NCBI GenBank assembly: GCA_934754735.1 | Contig: CAKVJE010000055.1 | Location: 1-12,180 of the forward strand | Source: an uncultured Candidatus Melainabacteria bacterium | GTDB taxonomy: Bacteria > Cyanobacteriota > Vampirovibrionia > Gastranaerophilales > Gastranaerophilaceae | Reading direction: 5' to 3' | Length of the DNA stretch: 12,180 nt | Shown here: positions 6,181-12,180 of the stretch, in pieces | Layout: each line of letters begins with the position of its first letter | Numbering within the stretch: position 1 is the first letter of the stretch | Notes under the pieces: generated by a model | The model's database searches: none | What the model saw: the letters and a program-made list of their open reading frames with translations, nothing else | What the model was told of the DNA's origin: nothing | Made by a program: the position numbers and the translations under genes

Positions 6181-8100
6181 ATGGCAAAAAAGGAAGCAAA
6201 AACAGATTTATGGGTATATGACCTGTTGAAAGAAGCAGGTATATGTCTTGAACCGCAAGGTTGCTCAATAAAGGAAGTTAACGAAGCATTGAAGACTGCT
6301 TCTAAAAAGGGAACTGGAAATGTTGGATACCCCGAGTATGCAGGCGTAGTTGGTGACTTTTTGCTTGTAATTGAAGATAAATCAGACTTATCAAAACACG
6401 TGAAATATGACGATAAGGATTTAATCAGCATAGATACTAAAGCAGTTACAGACTATGCTGTTAATGGCGCATATTTCTATGGTAAACACCTTATTAATAA
6501 CACTCATTATAAGAAGATTATTGCTTTTGGTGTATCAGGTAACGAAAAACATCATAAGATTACACCTTTATTTATAAATGAACGTGAATACTGCAAGATA
6601 ATGCCTGACGTTGAATCTTTTTATATATTTAATGAAGAAAATATTGATGAATATTATACAAGAGAAATTCTTGGTGAAAATACAGATTTACAAAAAGAAA
6701 CTACCGAAATTCTTAAGTTTGCAAAGAACCTGCATGAAGACCTTAGAAATTATGGTAATTTACAGGATACACAAAAACCTCTTGTTGTATCAGGTATTTT
6801 GCTTGCTCTAAGAGAGATTGATAAAGGTTCTTTTAACCTTGAACAACTTAATGGTGATGAAGTTGATACTGACGGAAACAAGATTTATTCTGCTATTGAT
6901 AAAAATTTACAGCGTTCAAAAGTATCACCTACGGTAAAGAAAGACAAATTATTAACACAATTTGCAGTAATTAAAGATACGAGAATTTTAAATGAAGTCA
7001 ATCCTACATTAGGGAAAACACCTCTAAAATATTATGCAGAACAAATATATGATAATATTTATAAAACTATTAAATATACAAAAACAGCCGAAGATTACTT
7101 AGGTAGATTCTATGGCGAATTTATGAGTTATTCCGGTGGTGACGGGCAAAGTTTGGGGATTATACTTACACCAAAACATATTACTCAATTATTCTGTGAT
7201 TTGGTTGACCTTAAACCGGAAGATATTGTATTTGACCCTTGTTGCGGAACGGCAGGTTTTCTTATTGCAGCTATGCACAATATGTTAAAAAAAGCTAAAG
7301 ACGACCGTCAGAAAGAAAATATCAGAAAGAATCAACTTCATGGTATTGAACTTCAACCATATATGTTTACAATTGCAACTTCAAACATGATTATACGTGG
7401 TGATGGGAAAAGTAATCTCATTGATGAAGACTTCCTAAGGTGTAGAGATTCTGAATTACAGCTTAAAGGTGCAACTGTTGGAATGATGAATCCCCCTTAT
7501 AGTCAAGGTTCAAAAGCAAATCCTTCGTTGTATGAAATTAGTTTTGTTGAACATTTACTTGATTCATTAGCTGAAGACGGAAAAGCAATTGTGATTATTC
7601 CGCAATCATCCCTAACAGGTAAAACGAAAGACGAACAAGATTATAAAGAAAGTATCCTAAAACACCATACTTTAGAAGGTGTTATTACATTAAGCGGCGA
7701 TACGTTCTATGGCGTAGGGGTGAATCCTTGTATAGCTGTATTTACGGCACATAAACCACATCCTAACGATAAGGAGTGCAAATTTATTGATTTTAAAGAT
7801 GACGGATTTAAAGTTGCTCCACATATAGGATTAATTGAAACTGAATACGCAAAAGATAAGAAACAACACTTGCTTGACGTATGGTTTGACCGTATAGAAG
7901 CTCCTACGCAATTTTGCGTAAAATCAACGGTAGAAGCTACTGATGAATGGTTACACGCTTTTTATTATTTTAATGACGAAATACCTACAGAAGAAGATTT
8001 TGACAAAACTATTGCAGACTATTTAACCTTTGAATTTTCTATGATTGCTCAAGGTAGAGGTTACTTGTTTGATGAGGAGAAAAATGAACCTAGAAGATAG
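6181..8100 (+). CDS. BcgI-like fused restriction nuclease / N6-adenine DNA methyltransferase
   Basis: The 639-residue product combines cleavage and modification. The N-terminal ~170 residues carry a nuclease-like signature: Pro51-Glu52, 12 residues, then Glu65-Asp66-Lys67 (with Asp59 in GDFLLVIEDK), an HsdR-N or PD-(D/E)XK-like layout. Residues about 290-520 are the HsdM-type methyltransferase: YYTPK-like region LGIILTPKHITQLF, motif I at 352-360 (DPCCGTAGF), motif IV at 437-440 (NPPY), typical of N6-adenine enzymes. Length and the adjacent specificity subunit fit the A subunit of BcgI-type (type IIB) systems, which cut on both sides of a bipartite site. No HsdR motor is present in the window. 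The alternative is a plain HsdM with a divergent N-terminus. A GAAGGAA ribosome site lies in the end of the ATPase gene. Confidence 0.82.
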   Translation: MAKKEAKTDLWVYDLLKEAGICLEPQGCSIKEVNEALKTASKKGTGNVGYPEYAGVVGDFLLVIEDKSDLSKHVKYDDKDLISIDTKAVTDYAVNGAYFYGKHLINNTHYKKIIAFGVSGNEKHHKITPLFINEREYCKIMPDVESFYIFNEENIDEYYTREILGENTDLQKETTEILKFAKNLHEDLRNYGNLQDTQKPLVVSGILLALREIDKGSFNLEQLNGDEVDTDGNKIYSAIDKNLQRSKVSPTVKKDKLLTQFAVIKDTRILNEVNPTLGKTPLKYYAEQIYDNIYKTIKYTKTAEDYLGRFYGEFMSYSGGDGQSLGIILTPKHITQLFCDLVDLKPEDIVFDPCCGTAGFLIAAMHNMLKKAKDDRQKENIRKNQLHGIELQPYMFTIATSNMIIRGDGKSNLIDEDFLRCRDSELQLKGATVGMMNPPYSQGSKANPSLYEISFVEHLLDSLAEDGKAIVIIPQSSLTGKTKDEQDYKESILKHHTLEGVITLSGDTFYGVGVNPCIAVFTAHKPHPNDKECKFIDFKDDGFKVAPHIGLIETEYAKDKKQHLLDVWFDRIEAPTQFCVKSTVEATDEWLHAFYYFNDEIPTEEDFDKTIADYLTFEFSMIAQGRGYLFDEEKNEPRR

Positions 8101-9163
8101 AAAATGGAAAGAATTTAAATTTACTGATATATTTAATATAAAATGTGGCTTTTATAACAAAAAACCTAATTCAGAAAAAAATGGTAAAATTCCTTTTATT
8201 GGAGCTACTGAATATAATAATGGAATTACAGAATTTTATTCTTATGAGAATATTTTGAACACTTCTAAAACGGGTAAAGAACCTAATGAATCAATTGAAC
8301 GTAAAATATTTCCAGGAAATTGTTTATGTGTTACAAATAATGGTTCAGTTGGTTTTGCATACTATCAAAAAATACCATTTACTTGTACTCATGATGTAAA
8401 CCCTTTGTATTTAAAAGACTATAAATTAAATAAATATATTGCCATGTTTTTGATAGCAACAATAGAAAAACAAAGAGTTTGCTTTATGTATGCAAGAAAA
8501 TGGCGTCCGTGTCGTATGGTTAAGTCAAAACTATTATTACCTGTAAATTCAAAAGCTGAACCTGATTATAAGTTTATGGAAGAATATATAAAAGAACGTG
8601 AAGCAAAACTTAAAAATCAGTATAAGGAACATATTAAGAACAATGTTAATGACTTCAAAGAAATTGAGTTGAATAAGGAATGGAAGGAATTTTTTATTTT
8701 TGAAATTTTTGAAAAGATACAGAGAGGTAAACGCCTTATAAAAGAACACCAAAAAGAAGGAAAGCTGCCTTATGTATCGTCTACAGCATCAAATAACGGC
8801 GTTGATAATTTTATAGGAAATGAAATTGGAGTAAGGAAGTATGATAATTGCCTAAGCCTTGCAAATTCTGGTAGTGTAGGCGCATGTTTTTATGAACCTT
8901 ATGAATTTATTGCAAGTGATCACGTAACACACTTAAAAGGCAACTATTCAAAATATGCATATTTATTTATGTCTTGTATGCTTAATAGGTTATCCGAAAA
9001 GTATAACTTTAATAGAGAAATTAATGATACGAGAATTAAAAGAGAGAAAATATTTCTTCCTGTAAACTCAAAAGCTGAACCTGATTATGAGTTTATGCAT
9101 AATTATATGTTGTATTTAGAACAAAAGAAAATTTTAGAGTATTTGGAATATATAAATGAATAA
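8084..9163 (+). CDS. restriction-modification specificity subunit (S, BcgI B-like)
   Basis: I start it at ATG 8084 because GAGGAG ends 4 bases before it; an upstream ATG at 8045 has no such site. This gives 359 residues and a 17-base overlap with the previous gene. Two similar halves each begin W-K-E-F (Trp8 and Trp200), followed by a target-recognition-like region (PFIGATEYNNGITEF; LPYVSSTASNNGVDNF) and end in PVNSKAEPDY (from 153 and 326) plus a helical spacer. That is the two-TRD plan of type I/IIB S proteins, each half reading one part of a split DNA site. The 3' end overlaps the next gene by 8 bases. Target sequence cannot be predicted from sequence alone. Confidence 0.85.
   Translation: MNLEDRKWKEFKFTDIFNIKCGFYNKKPNSEKNGKIPFIGATEYNNGITEFYSYENILNTSKTGKEPNESIERKIFPGNCLCVTNNGSVGFAYYQKIPFTCTHDVNPLYLKDYKLNKYIAMFLIATIEKQRVCFMYARKWRPCRMVKSKLLLPVNSKAEPDYKFMEEYIKEREAKLKNQYKEHIKNNVNDFKEIELNKEWKEFFIFEIFEKIQRGKRLIKEHQKEGKLPYVSSTASNNGVDNFIGNEIGVRKYDNCLSLANSGSVGACFYEPYEFIASDHVTHLKGNYSKYAYLFMSCMLNRLSEKYNFNREINDTRIKREKIFLPVNSKAEPDYEFMHNYMLYLEQKKILEYLEYINE
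8540..8578 (+). repeat. direct repeat inside the specificity gene, first unit
   Basis: This 39-base unit matches 9059-9097 at 37 of 39 positions. It encodes the conserved PVNSKAEPDY segment at the end of each S-subunit half. Near identity in DNA exceeds what protein conservation needs (only two base changes, though codons could vary), so recombination between the halves is possible. Confidence 0.85.
9059..9097 (+). repeat. direct repeat inside the specificity gene, second unit
   Basis: Second copy of the unit at 8540-8578, 519 bases downstream and in the same reading frame. Exact exchange between the two would delete or duplicate one half of the specificity protein without a frameshift. Confidence 0.85.
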
Positions 9164-9785
9164 AGACAAAGAATATTTTATAAATTGGTTGGAAAAAATC
9201 TCTTTAAAAATTTCTTTAATAAAAAGTTCACAAAATAATTATAAAAGATTTTTTCAAAAAAATACAGAAGAAAAAATTGAAATGTTTAAATCTAATTATA
9301 GTTTTTGGATTAGATATAATTATGAATGTTCATTAATTTTGGCAATTACAGCTTTAACGGAATATGGAAGTCATGATGATGATTTAAGTTTTCCTAAATT
9401 TCTTAGAAGTTTTTCAGAATATTATGAAAATAATAAGCAAGTTTTAATGGAAGAACTTATCAAAGATAAGCCCAAATATATAACGAATTTTAATCGGCCT
9501 GACCTTATTAAATTTTGTACTGATGATGATCCAATAGAACAGGAACGTCTGAAAAATATAAAAAATACATTTGAAGAATTAAATATAAAAAATGATGAAG
9601 AGATATTGAATAGTTGCTTTAAAAATTTAAAAACAATTAGAAGTAAATTATATGCACATTATACAGATTATCAAAATGAAATAGATATTACACATTCAGA
9701 TCTGAAAAAAATTATAGATACAATAATTTCAGTTTTTGATAATTATTCATATATACTAAAAAACACTATTTATTATTTTGATTAA
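9156..9785 (+). CDS. HEPN-like protein, putative abortive-infection RNase (AbiU2-like)
   Basis: The 209-residue product is mostly helical and charged, with no signal peptide or membrane segment. Near the C-terminus it has IRSKLYAHYTD, where Arg162-x5-His168 fits the HEPN R-x4-6-H catalytic motif, in a helix preceded by a conserved-looking FKNLKTIRSK. HEPN proteins with this motif are commonly metal-independent RNases in toxin, abortive-infection and restriction-linked loci; AbiU2-like and MAE_28990-like families are the nearest I can name, without certainty. The start overlaps the end of the specificity gene by 8 bases (ATGAATAA), so it belongs to the cassette. It looks more AT-rich than the methyltransferase gene, suggesting separate acquisition. 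An alternative is a non-enzymatic HEPN scaffold. Confidence 0.65.
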   Translation: MNKDKEYFINWLEKISLKISLIKSSQNNYKRFFQKNTEEKIEMFKSNYSFWIRYNYECSLILAITALTEYGSHDDDLSFPKFLRSFSEYYENNKQVLMEELIKDKPKYITNFNRPDLIKFCTDDDPIEQERLKNIKNTFEELNIKNDEEILNSCFKNLKTIRSKLYAHYTDYQNEIDITHSDLKKIIDTIISVFDNYSYILKNTIYYFD

Positions 9786-9840
9786 AGAGGTAATTCTAGT
9801 TCAAAATGGACATTAAACTCCACAACCACTTGCGCGAAAG

Positions 9841-9868
9841 TTGCACAAACACTTTTTAGTTCTATAAT
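9841..9868 (+). promoter_or_regulatory. promoter of adk
   Basis: TTGCAC (9841-9846), a 16-base spacer, and a consensus TATAAT (9863-9868). Start near 9875, followed at once by the AAGGAG ribosome site (9877-9882) and the ATG at 9889. The promoter separates adk from the upstream cassette; no terminator is seen between them. Confidence 0.75.
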
Positions 9869-9888
9869 TAGGAAAGAAGGAGAAAGTT

Positions 9889-10545
9889 ATGAAAAAAGAA
9901 TTAATTTTTTTAGGGCCTCCGGCATGTGGTAAAGGAACTCAAACTAACAGATTGTCTGAATTTTTAGGCTTTCCACACGTAGACACAGGTTCTTTATTAA
10001 GAGCTGAAATTGCTAAAGAATCTGAAGAAGGCAAAATCGCAAAATCTTTTATTGATAAAGGACAACTTGTACCGGCTGAATTGGTTGGTAAAATTATTGA
10101 AAAAAGATTAGGTGAAGATGATTGCAAAAACGGGTATGTTCTTGACGGTTATCCTAGAAGCTTAGAACAAGCTAAAACATTAGAAGAAATAAACAAAAAT
10201 GTTGATAAAGAAGAAGCTTCATTCAAAGCAATCTATTTTGATATTGATACACAAATTCTTATTGAAAGAATCATTTATCGTGAATCTTGCCCTGTTTGTG
10301 GCGAAATTTATAATAAAAAATTTAAACCTTCAAAAGTTGCAGGAAAATGTGATAAATGTAATGTTGATTTAAAAACAAGAGCTGATGATAACGAAGAAAC
10401 TGCAAAATTGCGCTTCGAAACTTATTTCAACGAAACTGCTCCGCTAGTTAAATTTTATGAAGACAAAGGTGTTCTTTATAAAATTGATGCAAATGGTTCA
10501 ATTGATGAAGTTTGGGAAAGACTTTTAAAAGTTGTAAACGCATAA
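9889..10545 (+). CDS. adk: adenylate kinase, long form with zinc-type LID
   Basis: The 218-residue cytosolic enzyme converts ATP + AMP to two ADP. Landmarks: P-loop GPPACGKGT (9-17), AMP-site DTGSLLRAE, GYVLDGYPRSLEQA, and a LID with Cys134-x2-Cys137 and Cys154-x2-Cys157, which bind structural zinc in this class, followed by TRADDNEETAKLRFETY. The P-loop has Ala-Cys where Gly-Ala is usual (GxPGAGKGT), a mild variation. Strong AAGGAG ribosome site 6 bases before the ATG, own promoter upstream, and a clear terminator 3 bases after the stop, so it is a single-gene unit here and not part of a ribosomal-protein operon. Confidence 0.97.
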   Translation: MKKELIFLGPPACGKGTQTNRLSEFLGFPHVDTGSLLRAEIAKESEEGKIAKSFIDKGQLVPAELVGKIIEKRLGEDDCKNGYVLDGYPRSLEQAKTLEEINKNVDKEEASFKAIYFDIDTQILIERIIYRESCPVCGEIYNKKFKPSKVAGKCDKCNVDLKTRADDNEETAKLRFETYFNETAPLVKFYEDKGVLYKIDANGSIDEVWERLLKVVNA

Positions 10546-10548
10546 TCC

Positions 10549-10577
10549 AAAGGATGACTTTTTAGTCATCCTTTTTT
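10549..10577 (+). terminator. intrinsic terminator of adk
   Basis: AAAGGATGACT (10549-10559) pairs with AGTCATCCTTT (10564-10574) around a TTTT loop; the stem is 11 bases and runs into a T tract ending at 10577. It directly follows the adk stop. Confidence 0.92.
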
Positions 10578-10590
10578 ATAGATACAAAGA

Positions 10591-10614
10591 CACCTTCACT
10601 TATTCGTGAAGGTG
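10591..10614. terminator. second hairpin between convergent genes
   Basis: CACCTTCAC and GTGAAGGTG form a perfect 9-base stem with a TTATTC loop. On the minus strand it lies about 34 bases past the stop of the secreted-protein gene and is followed by TCTTTGTATCT, so it probably ends that transcript; the T tract is weak. Confidence 0.5.
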
Positions 10615-10647
10615 CTATAATTTAGAAGGAGTTATGTGTCAAATCTT

Positions 10648-11211
10648 TTAGTTCAAACCTAATTGGCTTCTGTAGAAACTGCTTGATGCAATCTTTTGTT
10701 CAACTAAGTTGTTATTTGCAGTTGAAGCCATATACAAACCGCTCAATTTATCTAATCTTCTTGTTAATTTTGAATCTGGGTAAGTTTTGTATGCTGATTT
10801 CAATCTAGTCCAGCAAGCGGCTTCTTTTTGTGTTGCAGTTGTTTCTTCTGCTAAAGTTGCGCTATAACCTGTGTGACAGCTTTCGTGAGCGATTAAGCAA
10901 GCGATTTGTTCAGCAGGTGCATTTCTGTAAATTGAATTAATGTAGATAACTTTTGTACCGAATTCGTTTGTAGTACTTACTGCAAATGCATTTGCGCTAT
11001 TGTATGAAACCATTGAAAGATTGTTAAATTTAATTCTAACAGCTCTTTTTTCAAGACTTCTTAAAACATCTGTTTCACCCGCTTGTTCTAAAATTCTTAC
11101 AGCTTCAACAATTTTTGCATCAGTTGAAAAGTCTGTAACTCTGTAAGCGAATGCTTGATTAACGCCTAAAAATAAAAATGCAAATAAAATTAATACTAAA
11201 TTTTTCATCAC
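10648..11211 (-). CDS. secreted HExxH (zinc-metallopeptidase-like) protein
   Basis: The product has 187 residues, from GTG 11211 or the adjoining ATG 11208; AGGAGT at 11218-11223 suits either. A signal peptide is clear: KN, a hydrophobic core LVLILFAFLFLG, and an AFA cleavage site after residue 22. The mature part has the zinc motif H109-E-S-C-H113 in IACLIAHESCHTGYS, followed by E122-E123 and E130, any of which could be the third ligand as in gluzincin-like folds. Cys105, Cys112 and Cys133 could form a disulfide. I do not recognise a named family; residues 23-100 show no other motif. It may act as a small envelope protease or be a catalytically weak relative. No partner gene is adjacent. Confidence 0.78.
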   Translation of the reverse strand: MMKNLVLILFAFLFLGVNQAFAYRVTDFSTDAKIVEAVRILEQAGETDVLRSLEKRAVRIKFNNLSMVSYNSANAFAVSTTNEFGTKVIYINSIYRNAPAEQIACLIAHESCHTGYSATLAEETTATQKEAACWTRLKSAYKTYPDSKLTRRLDKLSGLYMASTANNNLVEQKIASSSFYRSQLGLN

Positions 11212-11522
11212 GACACAACTCCTATTATTTTTTTTCTAATCAACAGCTTGGTATGTTTGTGTCTTCGGATGTTTTTCAAAAATCTTGAGTGTTTTGTTTT
11301 ACTTTGTTACATAACTTCACAAAAGCTCGCTTTTAAAAGAAGAAATGGCTGTTATTATTGAGTTGTGCCGTCAAGACAAACTTGTAACGAAATATTAAGA
11401 AATTAGAATGAAAAATTTTGTAATTTACAAAACTTAATAAATCATAAAAAAGAGACAATTTTTGCTAGCAAAAAAACTTTATTAATGTATAGGGAATTAA
11501 TTAAGGATTAGGAGAAAAAATT
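11212..11522. other. intergenic region between divergent genes, with a 16-base palindrome
   Basis: The 311-base gap should hold promoters for the secreted protein (minus) and the 80-residue protein (plus), but I could not place either firmly. It is very AT-rich. A perfect palindrome, TTTTTGCTAGCAAAAA (11459-11474), lies 49 bases before the ATG at 11523; it has no loop to form a hairpin and could be a protein-binding site. TATAGG near 11488 is a weak -10 candidate. I see no gene here. Confidence 0.45.
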
Positions 11523-11765
11523 ATGGCAGTTGGAGCAAGAGATTATATTGACAAATTATTGGTAAAAAAGTATGCAGATGAAAAAGTTGATAACCACGAA
11601 GCAATGGAGTCAATGGTTAATCCGGAAAAGATGTTGGAAGCTATGAATGACGTTGCCAATATTCAACGTAATATGTTTATGCTTTCGCAAAAGTTGTGTT
11701 CGACATGTTATGCGATTAACGCTCGAGCCGCAAGATATCAGAAAAAAGAGATGAAAGAAGCTTAA
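11523..11765 (+). CDS. small protein of unknown function with CxxC
   Basis: 80 residues with a good ribosome site (TTAGGAG, 8 bases before the ATG). The product is predicted helical and charged, beginning MAVGARDYIDKLLVKKYADEK, with a middle MLEAMNDVANIQRNMFMLSQ and a C-terminal C-S-T-C pair (about 59-62) in QKLCSTCYAINARAARYQKK. There is no signal peptide or membrane segment, so it should be cytosolic. Codon use looks like real coding sequence. I do not recognise the family; a single CxxC could be redox-active or bind metal as a dimer. It stands alone and is followed by a repeat element that could serve as its terminator. Confidence 0.65.
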   Translation: MAVGARDYIDKLLVKKYADEKVDNHEAMESMVNPEKMLEAMNDVANIQRNMFMLSQKLCSTCYAINARAARYQKKEMKEA

Positions 11766-11783
11766 AAAGTTATTAAGATTAAT

Positions 11784-11915
11784 GGTGCAAAAAATTGCAC
11801 CATACCCTCTTTCAATGGAAAATTTAAAGTGGAAAATGGAAAATTGTATTAAATAATTTTCAATTGTCCATTTTCCATTTTCAATTTAGAAAAGTAGGGT
11901 GCAATTTTTTGCACC
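11784..11915. repeat. hairpin-ended inverted-repeat element (copy 2)
   Basis: The element is bounded by GGTGCAA-AAAA-TTGCACC (11784-11801) and its inverse (11898-11915). Inside, 11823-11846 and 11861-11884 form a second inverted repeat (about 21 of 24 match) of TGGAAAATGGAAAATTG words around a 14-base AT loop. The whole can fold into one long stem with small hairpins at the ends. The same words and the same 22-base hairpin segment occur at 377-530, but there the hairpin is inside the arms, so the modules are rearranged between copies. It lies between two convergent genes and may be a bidirectional transcription stop or a non-autonomous mobile repeat. Confidence 0.82.
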
Positions 11916-11937
11916 AATAACTTTCTATTAATAACAA

Positions 11938-12180
11938 TTACTCATTTTCGTATGGAACTTGTGTATACTTGCCTTCCTTAATCAATTTATCATAATATTT
12001 TATATAATCTTCGTAAGGCATATTTTTTAGTTTCTCTTCTTCTTCAGGTGAAAAGACAATTTTACCCCATTTCATGCCTGCCCAATCACTAGGGCCAGAT
12101 ACACTATTTGGCAAATCTCGTTCATCAATCTTTTTACCGTCTATTTCAATATACACTTTTTTACGAGGAACAAATATATC
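11938..12180 (-). CDS. hypothetical protein, C-terminal part (cut by window edge)
   Basis: The frame is open from the right edge to the TAA at 11938-11940. A GTG at 12156 is possible but has no ribosome site, and the reading continues upstream as DIFVPRKK, so the gene most likely starts outside the window. Visible residues include VYIEIDGKKIDERDLPNS, then a charged helix SPEEEEKLKNMPYEDYIKYYDKLIKEG and an end in YENE. I recognise no family; it looks cytosolic and acidic. Confidence 0.6.
   Translation of the reverse strand, partial: DIFVPRKKVYIEIDGKKIDERDLPNSVSGPSDWAGMKWGKIVFSPEEEEKLKNMPYEDYIKYYDKLIKEGKYTQVPYENE

Noticed and set aside
5863..6431. Overlapping minus-strand ORFs of 89 and 130 residues
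   Set aside because: They are antisense shadows of the ATPase and methyltransferase genes, which have clear catalytic motifs.
8045..8083. ATG at 8045 as start of the specificity subunit
   Set aside because: It adds 13 residues read from within the methyltransferase gene with no homology; GAGGAG directly precedes ATG 8084 and the family's DRKWKEF start follows it.

Overview
The window is AT-rich and gene-dense and carries Gram-negative-type housekeeping genes (mgtE, yajQ, adk with a zinc LID). It also has a type IV prepilin-like protein joined to YadA-type head repeats and an S74 chaperone domain, plus several AT-rich dispersed repeats. This mix fits an uncultured low-GC gut lineage. My best guess is a Gastranaerophilales/Melainabacteria-type (non-photosynthetic cyanobacterial) genome, but that is inference from gene style only; no rRNA or other decisive marker is present.

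Left part (1-1636, all minus strand): the 5' end of mgtE (runs off the left edge), yajQ, and a 90-residue XRE/Cro-type regulator. A long inverted-repeat element lies between mgtE and yajQ. A second repeat family lies upstream of yajQ and has another copy at 3303-3403. The regulator is divergent from the gene at 1728, a secreted or pilus-like chimera: class III prepilin leader, trimeric-adhesin head repeats, S74 self-processing domain and coiled coil. A perfect 11+2+11 palindrome between the two overlaps the -35 region of the prepilin gene, so the regulator probably controls that gene and itself.

Middle (3405-9785): a minus-strand PLP aminotransferase with a near-consensus promoter placed so that its mRNA would be leaderless. 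After a 366-base gene-free gap comes a tight plus-strand cassette with gaps or overlaps of a few bases: (i) AAA ATPase with a C-terminal PD-(D/E)XK-like DUF4143 domain, (ii) a 639-residue fused nuclease-methyltransferase resembling the A subunit of BcgI-type (type IIB) restriction-modification, (iii) a two-half specificity subunit, (iv) a 209-residue very AT-rich protein with a HEPN-like R-x5-H motif. The cassette lacks a separate HsdR helicase. It looks like a compact defence island that combines DNA restriction with a possible abortive-infection ribonuclease and an ATPase/nuclease; this four-gene combination is the best candidate here for an undescribed system.

Right part (9841-12180): adk with a clear promoter and intrinsic terminator; a convergent secreted HExxH protein; an 80-residue small protein with a CxxC; a second copy of the hairpin-ended repeat; and the 3' part of an unrecognised minus-strand gene that runs off the right edge.
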